A DNA stretch of 64,000 nt, taken from the NCBI GenBank assembly GCA_933228895.1, contig OW121852.1:110009544-110073543 (forward strand), written 5' to 3'. Below, piece after piece: positions 24,475-37,888 of the stretch. Position 1 is the stretch's first letter. Each line of letters opens with the position of its first letter. The notes beneath the pieces were generated by a model. It had not been told where the DNA came from. It did not search any database and saw only the letters and a list, made by a program, of their open reading frames with translations. The translations under genes and the position numbers were made by a program. The stretch comes from Platycnemis pennipes. Its lineage: Eukaryota > Arthropoda > Insecta > Odonata > Platycnemididae.

Positions 24475-25696
24475 TTAAAGGAATTTCCATCTAGGAGACG
24501 GATTCTCCGGCGAAATTTCCACAGTTCTAAGTGTGAGGATCCACAACTTTTCATGGAAACGAATTTTCTGCCGTTCAAATTGGCGGTAGTTTCTGAGGGA
24601 AAAAGGGTTTATGGGAATATTTTCGGTGACGGGAATCGCATTTTGGGAAAATGAAAAAAGGCGATTTGCGGGAAAAGGAAGCGTCGGAGAGGAAAACGGA
24701 TGAAATTTTTGGGGGAATACAAAAGGGCGAATGTTGGAAATCCGTCCCGCGTCCATTGACATGTAGTCACTCCACTCACGAGGTAAGGGGTTCGATACCC
24801 GGAGTTGTAATGCGTATCACATACTCCGAAGGATACTTGTGCATTCCGAAAAATGCAGCAGTTAATCCTGATGCCTGATTCTTCGGGAACAGTTTTTTCT
24901 TGAGGAGGGAAAGGAATTAGTTACTGATATCATCTTTACTATTATTATTTCTTGATTTTATATCTGACTTACGTCCTTGCGTTTGGCTATTGGCTTCCAA
25001 ACGCTTGCAAGGTATCCGGCATCAGTGTTGAGAGCTGATCGTTTTGGACGGCACAGAAATATTTCAATGCATGTGAGAAGCAATACAATCCTGTGGTTCA
25101 AACCCCTGTACCTCGAGACTTGAGTGAGAATATGTCAACGGACAATGGACTGCTCTCAAGGGTTCTCTTTTATGCATCTCCTTAAAAGTTTTTCCATTTT
25201 CGCCACCGAATCCTCATTTACCCGGAGAACGAAATTTATCCTACCCTTAAATGCGATTCCCGTCTCAAAGGAAAATCCCTACTGCAAAAGGCGAATGAAC
25301 CTTACCTTCAAAAACTGTAGTGTAATCGAGGAAATTATAAAAAATGAACTACTACAATATTTTTACTGTATTTCTCATAACTCCCCAAAGAACAGAAATA
25401 ACTAACACCATTATCCATTTGAGCATTAGGAATCATTAGACTGAAAATTTTATCATATGCATGGAAAAAGTAATATCATTATCTGTAGTTATCTTAATTT
25501 TCATTCGCAAATATTCTTCTCTACCTTATTCCTGGTTGAAATTGTCACTGCAAATTGCTTTATTTGAAATGAATATCAATGAAATCCCTACAAATTAGTC
25601 GCTCTATCTCTTCAAAAATTTCTCATCTTCAGCAACTATGAAAGAAAAATATAAAAAATGTGTGCTTCCGGGTTTATTAATTCCTAAAACAGTAGA
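24475..25696. repeat. Satellite monomer M21, class E, copy of M15, 1222 bp
   Basis: It is the counterpart of M15 at +7316 bp with the same E markers, ATT gain and GTTTATTAATTCC tail. Confidence 0.95.
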
Positions 25697-26915
25697 TTAA
25701 AGGAATTTCCATCTAGGAGACGGATTCTCCGGCGAAATTTCCACAGTTCTAAGTGTGAGGATCCACAACTTTTCATGGAAACGAATTTTCTGCCGTTCAA
25801 ATTGGCGGTAGTTTCTGAGGGAAAAAGGGTTTATGGGAATATTTTCGGTGACGGGAATCGCATTTTGGGAAAATGAAAAAAGGCGATTTGCGGGAAAAGG
25901 AAGCGTCGGAGAGGAAAACGGATGAAATTCTTGGGGGAATCCAAAAGGGGGAATGTTGGAAATCCGTCCCGCGTCCATTGACATGTAGTCACTCCACTCA
26001 CGAGGTACGGGGTTCGATACCCGGAGTTGTAATGCGTATCACATACTCCGAAGGATACTTGTGCATTCCGAAAAATGCAGCAGTTAATCCTGATGCCTGA
26101 TTCTTCGGGAACAGTTTTTTCTTGAGGAGGGAAAGGAATTAGTTACTGATATCATCTTTACTATTATTCCTTGATTTTATATCTGACTTACGTCCTTGCG
26201 TTTGGCTATTGGCTTCCAAACGCTTGCAAGGTATCCGGCATCAGTGTTGAGAGCTGATCGTTTTGGACGGCACAGAAATATTTCAATGCATGTGAGAAGC
26301 AATACAATCCTGTGGTTCAAACCCCTGTACCTCGAGACTTGAGTGAGAATATGTCAACGGACAATGGACTGCTCTCAAGGGTTCTCTTTTATGCATCTCC
26401 TTAAAAGTTTTTCCATTTTCGCCACCGAATCCTCATTTACCCGGAGAACGAAATTTATCCTACCCTTAAATGCGATTCCCGTCTCAAAGGAAAATCCCTA
26501 CTGCAAAAGGCGAATGAACCTTACCTTCAAAAACTGTAGTGTAATCGAGGAAATAATAAAAAATGAACTACTACAATATTTTTACTGTATTTCTCATAAC
26601 TCCCCAAAGAACAGAAATAACTAACACCATTATCCATTTGAGCATTAGGAATCATTAGACTGAAAATTTTATCATATGCATGGAAAAAGTAATATCATTA
26701 TCTGTAGTTATGTTAATTTTCATTCGCAAATATTCTTCTCTACCTTATTCCTGGTTGAAATTGTCACTGCAAATTGCTTTATTTGAAATGAATATCAATG
26801 AAATCCCTACAAATTAGTCGCTCTATCTCTTCAAAAATTTCTCATCTTCAGCAACTATGAAAGAAAAATATAAAAAATGTGTGCTTCCGGGTTTATAAAT
26901 TCCTAAAACAGTAGA
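25697..26915. repeat. Satellite monomer M22, class G, copy of M16, 1219 bp
   Basis: It is the counterpart of M16 at +7316 bp and shares AAATTCTTGGGGG, GAAATAATAAAAAATG and TAGTTATGTTAAT. Confidence 0.95.
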
Positions 26916-28134
26916 TTAAAGGAATTTCCATCTAGGAGACGGATTCTCCGGCGAAATTTCCACAGTTCTAAGTGTGAGGATCCACAACTTTTCATGGAAA
27001 CGAATTTTCTGCCGTTCAAATTGGCGGTAGTTTCTGAGGGAAAAAGGGTTTATGGGAATATTTTCGGTGACGGGAATCGCATTTTGGGAAAATGAAAAAA
27101 GGCGATTTGCGGGAAAAGAAAGCGTCGGAGAGGAAAACGGATGAAATTCTTGGTGGGATCCAAAAGGGGGAATGTTGGAAATCCGTCCCGCGTCCATTGA
27201 CATGTAGTCACTCCACTCACGAGGTACGGGGTTCGATACCCGGAGTTGTAATGCGTATCACATACTCCGAAGGATACTTGTGCATTCCGAAAAATGCAGC
27301 AGTTAATCCTGATGCCTGATTCTTCGGGAACAGTTTTTTCTTGAGGAGGGAAAGGAATTAGTTACTGATATCATCTTTACTATTATTCCTTGATTTTATA
27401 TCTGACTTACGTCCTTGCGTTTGGCTATTGGCTTCCAAACGCTTGCAAGGTATCCGGCATCAGTGTTGAGAGCTGATCGTTTTGGACGGCACAGAAATAT
27501 TTCAATGCATGTGAGAAGCAATACAATCCTGTGGTTCAAACCCCTGTACCTCGAGACTTGAGTGAGAATATGTCAACGGACAATGGACTGCTCTCAAGGG
27601 TTCTCTTTTATGCATCTCCTTAAAAGTTTTTCCATTTTCGCCACCGAATCCTCATTTACCCGGAGAACGAAATTTATCCTACCCTTAAATGCGATTCCCG
27701 TCTCAAAGGAAAATCCCTACTGCAAAAGGCGAATGAACCTTACCTTCAAAAACTGTAGTGTAATCGAGGAAATTATAAAAAATGAACTACTACAATATTT
27801 TTACTGTATTTCTCATAACTCCCCAAAGAACAGAAATAACTAACACCATTATCCATTTGAGCATTAGGAATCATTAGACTGAAAATTTTATCATATGCAT
27901 GGAAAAAGTAATATCATTATCTGTAGTTAATTTAATTTTCATTCGCAAATATTCTTCTCTACCTTATTCCTGGTTGAAATTGTCACTGCAAATTGCTTTA
28001 TTTGAAATGAATATCAATGAAATCCCTACAAATTAGTCGCTCTATCTCTTCAAAAATTTCTCATCTTCAGCAACTATGAAAGAAAAATATAAAAAATGTG
28101 TGCTTCCGGGTTTATAAATTCCTAAAACAGTAGA
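26916..28134. repeat. Satellite monomer M23, class H, copy of M17, 1219 bp
   Basis: It is the counterpart of M17 at +7316 bp with AAAAGAAAGCG, CTTGGTGGGATCC and TAGTTAATTTAAT. It differs from M17 at 28116 (A, against T at 20800). Confidence 0.95.
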
Positions 28135-29353
28135 TTAAAGGAATTTCCATCTAGGAGACGGATTCTCCGGCGAAATTTCCACAGTTCTAAGTGTGAGGAT
28201 CCACAACTTTTCATGGAAACGAATTTTCTGCCGTTCAAATTGGCGGTAGTTTCTGAGGGAAAAAGGGTTTATGGGAATATTTTCGGTGACGGGAATCGCA
28301 TTTTGGGAAAATGAAAAAAGGCGATTTGCGGGAAAAGGAAGCGTCGGAGAGGAAAACGGATGAAATTTTTGGGGGAATCCAGAAGGGGGAATGTTGGAAA
28401 TCCGTCCCGCGTCCATTGACATGTAGTCACTCCACTCACGAGGTACGGGGTTCGATTCCCGGAGTTGTAATGCGTATCACATACTCCGAAGGATACTTGT
28501 GCATTCCGAAAAATGCAGCAGTTAATCCTGATGCCTGATTCTTCGGGAACAGTTTTTTCTTGAGGAGGGAAAGGAATTAGTTACTGATATCATCTTTACT
28601 ATTATTCCTTGATTTTATATCTGACTTACGTCCTTGCGTTTGGCTATTGGCTTCCAAACGCTTGCAAGGTATCCGGCATCAGTGTTGAGAGCTGATCGTT
28701 TTGGACGGCACAGAAATATTTCAATGCATGTGAGAAGCAATACAATCCTGTGGTTTAAACCCCTGTACCTCGAGACTTGAGTGAGAATATGTCAATGGAC
28801 AATGGACTGCTCTCAAGGGTTCTCTTTTATGCATCTCCTTAAAAGTTTTTCCATTTTCGCCACCGAATCCTCATTTACCCGGAGAACGAAATTTATCCTA
28901 CCCTTAAATGCGATTCCCGTCTCAAAGGAAAATCCCTACTGCAAAAGGCGAATGAACCTTACCTTCAAAAACTGTAGTGTAATCGAGGAAATTATAAAAA
29001 ATGAACTACTACAATATTTTTACTGTATTTCTCATAACTCCCCAAAGAACAGAAATAACTAACACCATTATCCATTTGAGCATTAGGAATCATTAGACTG
29101 AAAATTGTATCATATGCATGGAAAAAGTAATATCATTGTCTGTAGTTATCTTAATTTTCATTCGCAAATATTCTTCTCTACCTTATTCCTGGTTGAAATT
29201 GTCACTGCAAATTGCTTTATTTGAAATGAATATCAATGAAATCCCTACAAATTAGTCGCTCTATCTCTTCAAAAATTTCTCATCTTCAGCAACTATGAAA
29301 GAAAAATATAAAAAATGTGTGCTTCCGGGTTTATAAATTCCTAAAACAGTAGA
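28135..29353. repeat. Satellite monomer M24, class I, copy of M18, 1219 bp
   Basis: It is the counterpart of M18 at +7316 bp. Both linked B-box changes recur: GGTTCGATTCC at 28449-28459 and GTTTAAAC at 28753-28760. Confidence 0.95.
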
Positions 29354-30571
29354 TTAAAGGAATTTCCATCTAGGAGACGGATTCTCCGGCGAAATTTCCA
29401 CAGTTCTAAGTGTGAGGATCCACAACTTTTCATGGAAACGAATTTTCTGCCGTTCAAATTGGCGGTAGTTTCTGAGGGAAAAAGGGTTTATGGGAATATT
29501 TTCGGTGACGGGAATCGCATTTTGGGAAAATGAAAAAAGGCGATTTGCGGGAAAAGGAAGCGTCGGAGAGGAAATCGGATGAAATTTTTGGGGGAATCCA
29601 GAAGGGGGATGATGGAAATCCGTCCCGCGTCCATTGACATGTAGTCACTCCACTCACGAGGTACGGGGTTCGATACCCGGAGTTGTAATGCGTATCACAT
29701 ACTCCGAAGGATACTTGTGCATTCCGAAAAATGCAGCAGTTAATCCTGATGCCTGATTCTTCGGGAACAGTTTTTTCTTGAGGAGGGAAAGGAATTAGTT
29801 ACTGATATCATCTTTACTATTATTCCTTGATTTTATATCTGACTTACGTCCTTGCGTTTGGCTATTGGCTTCCAAACGCTTGCAAGGTATCCGGCATCAG
29901 TGTTGAGAGCTGATCGTTTTGGACGGCACAGAAATATTTCAATGCATGTGAGAAGCAATACAATCCTGTGGTTCAAACCCCTGTACCTCGAGACTTGAGT
30001 GAGAATATGTCAATGGACAATGGACTGCTCTCAAGGGTTCTCTTTTATGCATCTCCTTAAAAGTTTTTCCATTTTCGCCACCGAATCCTCATTTACCCGG
30101 AGAACGAAATTTATCCTACCCTTAAATGCGATTCCCGTCTCAAAGGAAAATCCCTACTGCAAAAGGCGAATGAACCTTACCTTCAAAAACTGTAGTGTAA
30201 TCGAGGAAATTATAAAAAATGAACTACTACAATATTTTTACTGTATTTCTCATAACTCCCCAAAGAACAGAAATAACTAACACCATTATCCATTTGAGCA
30301 TTAGGAATCATTAGACTGAAAATTGTATCATATGCATGGAAAAAGTAATATCATTGTCTGTAGTTATCTTAATTTTCATTCGCAAATATTCTTCTCTACC
30401 TTATTCCTGGTTGAAATTGTCACTGCAAATTGCTTTATTTGAAATGAATATCAATGAAATCCCTACAAATTAGTCGCTCTATCTCTTCAAAAATTTCTCA
30501 TCTTCAGCAACTATGAAAGAAAAATATAAAAAATGTGTGCTTCCGGGTTTATAAATTCCTAAAACAGTAGA
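29354..30571. repeat. Satellite monomer M25, class J, copy of M19, 1218 bp
   Basis: It is the counterpart of M19 at +7316 bp with the same one-base-shorter hypervariable tract. Confidence 0.95.
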
Positions 30572-31790
30572 TTAAAGGAATTTCCATCTAGGAGACGGAT
30601 TCTCCGGCGAAATTTCCACAGTTCTAAGTGTGAGGATCCACAACTTTTCATGGAAACGAATTTTCTGCCGTTCAAATTGGCGGTAGTTTCTGAGGGAAAA
30701 AGGGTTTATGGGAATATTTTCGGTGACGGGAATCGCATTTTGGGAAAATGAAAAAAGGCGATTTGCGGGAAAAGGAAGCGTCGGAGAGGAAATCGGATGA
30801 AATTTTTGGGGGAATCCAAAAGGGGGAATGTTGGAAATCCGTCCCGCGTCCATTGACATGTAGTCACTCCACTCACGAGGTACGGGGTTCGATACCCGGA
30901 GTTGTAATGCGTATCACATACTCCGAAGGATACTTGTGCATTCCGAAAAATGCAGCAGTTAATCCTGATGCCTGATTCTTCGGGAACAGTTTTTTCTTGA
31001 GGAGGGAAAGGAATTAGTTACTGATATCATCTTTACTATTATTCCTTGATTTTATATCTGACTTACGTCCTTGCGTTTGGCTATTGGCTTCCAAACGCTT
31101 GCAAGGTATCCGGCATCAGTGTTGAGTGCTGATCGTTTTGGACGGCACAGAAATATTTCAATGCATGTGAGAAGCAATACAATCCTGTGGTTCAAACCCC
31201 TGTACCTCGAGACTTGAGTGAGAATATGTCAACGGACAATGGACTGCTCTCAAGGGTTCTCTTTTATGCATCTCCTTAAAAGTTTTTCCATTTTCGCCAC
31301 CGAATCCTCATTTACCCGGAGAACGAAATTTATCCTACCCTTAAATGCGATTCCCGTCTCAAAGGAAAATCCCTACTGCAAAAGGCGAATGAACCTTACC
31401 TTCAAAAACTGTAGTGTAATCGAGGAAATTATAAAAAATGAACTACTACAATATTTTTACTGTATTTCTCATAACTCCCCAAAGAACAGAAATAACTAAC
31501 ACCATTATCCATTTGAGCATTAGGAATCATTAGACTGAAAATTTTATCATATGCATGGAAAAAGTAATATCATTATCTGTAGTTATCTTAATTTTCATTC
31601 GCAAATATTCTTCTCTACCTTATTCCTGGTTGAAATTGTCACTGCAAATTGCTTTATTTGAAATGAATATCAATGAAATCCCTACAAATTAGTCGCTCTA
31701 TCTCTTCAAAAATTTCTCATCTTCAGCAACTATGAAAGAAAAATATAAAAAATTTGTGCTTCCGGGTTTATAAATTCCTAAAACAGTAGA
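30572..31790. repeat. Satellite monomer M26, class K, copy of M20, 1219 bp
   Basis: It shares GTTGAGTGCTGATCG (31120) with M20 but has CCTGGTTG (G at 31628) in the tail where M20 has CCTAGTTG. The last part has a private AAAAAATTTGTGC. Confidence 0.95.
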
Positions 31791-33009
31791 TTAAAGGAAT
31801 TTCCATCTAGGAGACGGATTCTCCGGCGAAATTTCCACAGTTCTAAGTGTGAGGATCCACAACTTTTCATGGAAACGAATTTTCTGCCGTTCAAATTGGC
31901 GGTAGTTTCTGAGGGAAAAAGGGTTTATGGGAATATTTTCGGTGACGGGAATCGCATTTTGGGAAAATGAAAAAAGGCGATTTGCGGGAAAAGGAAGCGT
32001 CGGAGAGGAAAACGGATGAAATTTTTGGGGGAATCCGAAAGGGTGAATGTTGGAAATCCGTCCCGCGTCCATTGACATGTAGTCACTCCACTCACGAGGT
32101 ACGGGGTTCGATACCCGGAGTTGTAATGCGTATCACATACTCCGAAGGATACTTGTGCATTCCGAAAAATGCAGCAGTTAATCCTGATGCCTGATTCTTC
32201 GGGAACAGTTTTTTCTTGAGGAGGGAAAGGAATTAGTTACTGATATCATCTTTACTATTATTCCTTGATTTTATATCTGACTTACGTCCTTGCGTTTGGC
32301 TATTGGCTTCCAAACGCTTGCAAGGTATCCGGCATCAGTGTTGAGAGCTGATCGTTTTGGACGGCACAGAAATATTTCAATGCATGTGAGAAGCAATACA
32401 ATCCTGTGGTTCAAACCCCTGTACCTCGAGACTTGAGTGAGAATATGTCAACGGACAATGGACTGCTCTCAAGGGTTCTCTTTTATGCATCTCCTTAAAA
32501 GTTTTTCCATTTTCGCCACCGAATCCTCATTTACCCGGAGAACGAAATTTATCCTACCCTTAAATGCGTTTCCCGTCTCAAAGGAAAATCCCTACTGCAA
32601 AAGGCGAATGAACCTTACCTTCAAAAACTGTAGTGTAATCGAGGAAATTATAAAAAATGAACTACTACAATATTTTTACTGTATTTCTCATAACTCCCCA
32701 AAGAACAGAAATAACTAACACCATTATCCATTTGAGCATTAGGAATCATTAGACTGAAAATTTTATCATATGCATGGAAAAAGTAATATCATTATCTGTA
32801 GTTATCTTAATTTTCATTCGCAAATATTCTTCTCTACCTTATTCCTGGTTGAAATTGTCACTGCAAATTGCTTTATTTGAAATGAATATCAATGAAATCC
32901 CTACAAATTAGTCGCTCTATCTCTTCAAAAATTTCTCATCTTCAGCAACTATGAAAGAAAAATATAAAAAATGTGTGCTTCCGGGTTTATAAATTCCTAA
33001 AACAGTAGA
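31791..33009. repeat. Satellite monomer M27, class L, 1219 bp
   Basis: It has a private hypervariable tract AATCCGAAAGGGTG. GCGTTTCCCG near 32567 is shared only with M1. It sits just after the second 7316-bp block. Confidence 0.93.
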
Positions 33010-34229
33010 TTAAAGGAATTTCCATCTAGGAGACGGATTCTCCGGCGAAATTTCCACAGTTCTAAGTGTGAGGATCCACAACTTTTCATGGAAACGAATT
33101 TTCTGCCGTTCAAATCGGCGGTGGTTTCTGAGGGAAAAAGGGTTTATGGGAATATTTTCGGTGACGGGAATCGCATTTTGGGAAAATGAAAAAAGGCGAT
33201 TTGCGGGAAAAGGAAGCGTCGGAGAGGAAAACGGATGAAATTTTTGGGGGTATCCAAAAGGGGGAATGTTGGAAATCCGTCCCGCGTCCATTGACATGTA
33301 GTCACTCCACTCACGAGGTACGGGGTTCGATACCCGGAGTTGTAATGCGTATCACATACTCCGAAGGATACTTGTGCATTCCGAAAAATGCAGCAGTTAA
33401 TCCTGATGCCTGATTCTTCGGGAACAGTTTTTTCTTGAGGAGGGAAAGGAATTAGTTACTGATATCATCTTTACTATTATTCCTTGATTTTATATCTGAC
33501 TTACGTCCTTGCGTTTGGCTATTGGCTTCCAAACGCTTGCAAGGTATCCGGCATCAGTGTTGAGAGCTGATCGTTTTGGACGGCACAGAAATATTTCAAT
33601 GCATGTGAGAAGCAATACAATCCTGTGGTTCAAACCCCATGTACCTCGAGACTTGAGTGAGAATATGTCAATGGACAATGGACTGCTCTCAAGGGTTCTC
33701 TTTTATGCATCTCCTTAAAAGTTTTTCCATTTGCGCCACCGAATCCTCATTTACCCGGAGAACGAAATTTATCCTACCCTTAAATGCGATTCCCGTCTCA
33801 AAGGAAAATCCCTACTGCAAAAGGCGAATGAACCTTACCTTCAAAAACTGTAGTGTAATCGAGGAAATTATAAAAAATGAACTACTACAATATTTTTACT
33901 CTATTTCTCATAACTCCCCAAAGAACAGAAATAACTAACACCATTATCCATTTGAGCATTAGGAATCATTAGACTGAAAATTTTATCATATGCATGGAAA
34001 AAGTAATATGATTATCTGTAGTTATCTTAATTTTCATTCGCAAATATTCTTCTCTACCTTATTCCTGGTTGAAATTGTCACTGCAAATTGCTTTATTTGA
34101 AATGAATATCAATGAAATCCCTACAAATTAGTCGCTCTATCTCTTCAAAAATTTCTCATCTTCAGCAACTATGAAAGAAAAATATAAAAAATGTGTGCTT
34201 CCGGGTTTATAAATTCCTAAAACAGTAGA
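33010..34229. repeat. Satellite monomer M28, class A, 1220 bp
   Basis: It carries the A haplotype with private GGGGGTATCC and CATTTGCGCC (33729). TTACTCTATTT and AATATGATT are in the 3' half. Confidence 0.95.
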
Positions 34230-35449
34230 TTAAAGGAATTTCCATCTAGGAGACGGATTCTCCGGCGAAATTTCCACAGTTCTAAGTGTGAGGATCCACA
34301 ACTTTTCATGGAAACGAATTTTCTGCCGTTCAAATCGGCGGTGGTTTCTGAGGGAAAAAGGGTTTATGGGAATATTTTCGGTGACGGGAATCGCATTTTG
34401 GGAAAATGAAAAAAGGCGATTTGCGGGAAAAGGAAGCGTCGGAGAGGAAAACGGATGAAATTTTTGGGGGAATCCAAAAGGGGGAATGTTGGAAATCCGT
34501 CCCGCGTCCATTGACATGTAGTCACTCCACTCACGAGGTACGGGGTTCGATACCCGGAGTTGTAATGCGTATCACATACTCCGAAGGATACTTGTGCATT
34601 CCGAAAAATGCAGCAGTTAATCCTGATGCCTGATTCTTCGGGAACAGTTTTTTCTTGAGGAGGGAAAGGAATTAGTTACTGATATCATCTTTACTATTAT
34701 TCCTTGATTTTATATCTGACTTACGTCCTTGCGTTTGGCTATTGGCTTCCAAACGCTTGCAAGGTATCCGGCATCAGTGTTGAGAGCTGATCGTTTTGGA
34801 CGGCACAGAAATATTTCAATGCATGTGAGAAGCAATACAATCCTGTGGTTCAAACCCCATGTACCTCGAGACTTGAGTGAGAATATGTCAATGGACAATG
34901 GACTGCTCTCAAGGGTTCTCTTTTATGCATCTCCTTAAAAGTTTTTCCATTTTCGCCACCGAATCCTCATTTACCCGGAGAACGAAATTTATCCTACCCT
35001 TAAATGCGATTCCCGTCTCAAAGGAAAATCCCTACTGCAAAAGGCGAATGAACCTTACCTTCAAAAACTGTAGTGTAATCGAGGAAATTATAAAAAATGA
35101 ACTACTACAATATTTTTACTGTATTTCTCATAACTCCCCAAAGAACAGAAATAACTAACACCATTATCCATTTGAGCATTAGGAATCATTAGACTGAAAA
35201 TTTTATCATATGCATGGAAAAAGTAATATCATTATCTGTAGTTATCTTAATTTTCATTCGCAAATATTCTTCTCTACCTTATTCCTGGTTGAAATTGTCA
35301 CTGCAAATTGCTTTATTTGAAATGAATATCAATGAAATCCCTACAAATTAGTCGCTCTATCTCTTCAAAAATTTCTCATCTTCAGCAACTATGAAAGAAA
35401 AATATAAAAAATGTGTGCTTCCGGGTTTATAAATTCCTAAAACAGTAGA
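34230..35449. repeat. Satellite monomer M29, class A, 1220 bp
   Basis: It carries the A haplotype with the common CCAAAAGGGGG tract and TTACTGTATTT. It directly follows another A monomer, the only adjacent A-A pair in the window. Confidence 0.95.
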
Positions 35450-36668
35450 TTAAAGGAATTTCCATCTAGGAGACGGATTCTCCGGCGAAATTTCCACAGT
35501 TCTAAGTGTGAGGATCCACAACTTTTCATGGAAACGAATTTTCTGCCGTTCAAATTGGCGGTAGTTTCTGAGGGAAAAAGGGTTTATGGGAATATTTTCG
35601 GTGACGGGAATCGCATTTTGGGAAAATGAAAAAAGGCGATTTGCGGGAAAAGGAAGCGTCGGAGAGGAAAACGGATGAAATTTTTGGGGGAATCCATATG
35701 GGGGAATGTTAGAAATCCGTCCCGCGTCCATTGACATGTAGTCACTCCACTCACGAGGTACGGGGTTCGATACCCGGAGTTGTAATGCGTATCACATACT
35801 CCGAAGGATACTTGTGCATTCCGAAAAATGCAGCAGTTAATCCTGATGCCTGATTCTTCGGGAACAGTTTTTTCTTGAGGAGGGAAAGGAATTAGTTACT
35901 GATATCATCTTTACTATTATTCCTTGATTTTATATCTGACTTACGTCCTTGCGTTTGGCTATTGGCTTCCAAACGCTTGCAAGGTATCCGGCATCAGTGT
36001 TGAGAGCTGATCGTTTTGGACGGCACAGAAATATTTCAATGCATGTGAGAAGCAATACAATCCTGTGGTTCAAACCCCTGTACCTCGAGACTTGAGTTAG
36101 AATATGTCAACGGACAATGGACTGCTCTCAAGGGTTCTCTTTTATGCATCTCCTTAAAAGTTTTTCCATTTTCGCCACCGAATCCTCATTTACCCGGAGA
36201 ACGAAATTTATCCTACCCTTAAATGCGATTCCCGTCTCAAAGGAAAATCCCTACTGCAAAAGGCGAATGAACCTTACCTTCAAAAACTGTAGTGTAATCG
36301 AGGAAATTATAAAAAATGAACTACTACAATATTTTTACTGTATTTCTCATAACTCCCCAAAGAACAGAAATAACTAACACCATTATCCATTTGAGCATTA
36401 GGAATCATTAGACTGAAAATTTTATCATATGCATGGAAAAAGTAATATCATTATCTGTAGTTATCTTAATTTTCATTCGCAAATATTCTTCTCTACCTTA
36501 TTCCTGGTTGAAATTGTCACTGCAAATTGCTTTATTTGAAATGAATATCAATGAAATCCCTACAAATTAGTCGCTCTATCTCTTCAAAAATTTCTCATCT
36601 TCAGCAACTACGAAAGAAAAATATAAAAAATGTGTGCTTCCGGGTTTATAAATTCCTAAAACAAGTGA
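35450..36668. repeat. Satellite monomer M30, class F, 1219 bp
   Basis: It has the F markers AATCCATATGGGGG and GTTAGAAATCC. A private GAGTTAGAATATG (36095) puts a stop codon upstream of the plus-strand open frame. The last bases read AACAAGTGATT. Confidence 0.95.
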
Positions 36669-37888
36669 TTAAAGGAATTTCCATCTAGGAGACGGATTCT
36701 CCGGCGAAATTTCCACAGTTCTAAGTGTGAGGATCCACAACTTTTCATGGAAACGAATTTTCTGCCGTTCAAATCGGCGGTGGTTTCTGAGGGAAAAAGG
36801 GTTTATGGGAATATTTTCGGTGACGGGAATCGCATTTTGGGAAAATGAAAAAAGGCGATTTGCGGGAAAAGGAAGCGTCGGAGAGGAAAACGGATGAAAT
36901 TTTTGGGGGAATCCAAAAGGGGGAATGTTGGAAATCCGTCCCGCGTCCATTGACATGTAGTCACTCCACTCACGAGGTACGGGGTTCGATACCCGGAGTT
37001 GTAATGCGTATCACATACTCCGAAGGATACTTGTGCATTCCGAAAAATGCAGCAGTTAATCCTGATGCCTGATTCTTCGGGAACAGTTTTTTCTTGAGGA
37101 GGGAAAGGAATTAGTTACTGATATCATCTTTACTATTATTCCTTGATTTTATATCTGACTTACGTCCTTGCGTTTGGCTATTGGCTTCCAAACGCTTGCA
37201 AGGTATCCGGCATCAGTGTTGAGAGCTGATCGTTTTGGACGGCACAGAAATATTTCAATGCATGTGAGAAGCAATACAATCCTGTGGTTCAAACCCCATG
37301 TACCTCGAGACTTGAGTGAGAATATGTCAATGGACAATGGACTGCTCTCAAGGGTTCTCTTTTATGCATCTCCTTAAAAGTTTTTCCATTTTCGCCACCG
37401 AATCCTCATTTACCCGGAGAACGAAATTTATCCTACCCTTAAATGCGATTCCCGTCTCAAAGGAAAATCCCTACTGCAAAAGGCGAATGAACCTTACCTT
37501 CAAAAACTGTAGTGTAATCGAGGAAATTATAAAAAATGAACTACTACAATATTTTTACTGTATTTCTCATAACTCCCCAAAGAACAGAAATAACTAACAC
37601 CATTATCCATTTGAGCATTAGGAATCATTAGACTGAAAATTTTATCATATGCATGGAAAAAGTAATATCATTGTCTGTAGTTATCTTAATTTTCATTCGC
37701 AAATATTCTTCTCTACCTTATTCCTGGTTGAAATTGTCACTGCAAATTGCTTTATTTGAAATGAATATCAATGAAATCCCTACAAATTAGTCGCTCTATC
37801 TCTTCAAAAATTTCTCATCTTCAGCAACTATGAAGGAAAAATATAAAAAATGTGTGCTTCCGGGTTTATAAATTCCTAAAACAGTAGA
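36669..37888. repeat. Satellite monomer M31, class A, 1220 bp
   Basis: It carries the A haplotype with TTACTGTATTT, CATTGTCTG and a TATGAAGGAAA tail leading into a B monomer. It precedes the first 7318-bp block and lacks the private variants of M37 and M43. Confidence 0.95.

Larger units (their letters stand above)
17159..31790. repeat. Tandem duplication of a six-monomer block (7316 bp x 2)
   Basis: M15-M20 (17159-24474) recur as M21-M26 (24475-31790) at a constant offset of 7316 bp. Every private variant I noted in one block is found in the other, apart from base 20800/28116 and the junction region of M20 (24255-24312). The true left edge is slightly upstream of 17159, inside the tail of M14. 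Confidence 0.93.
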
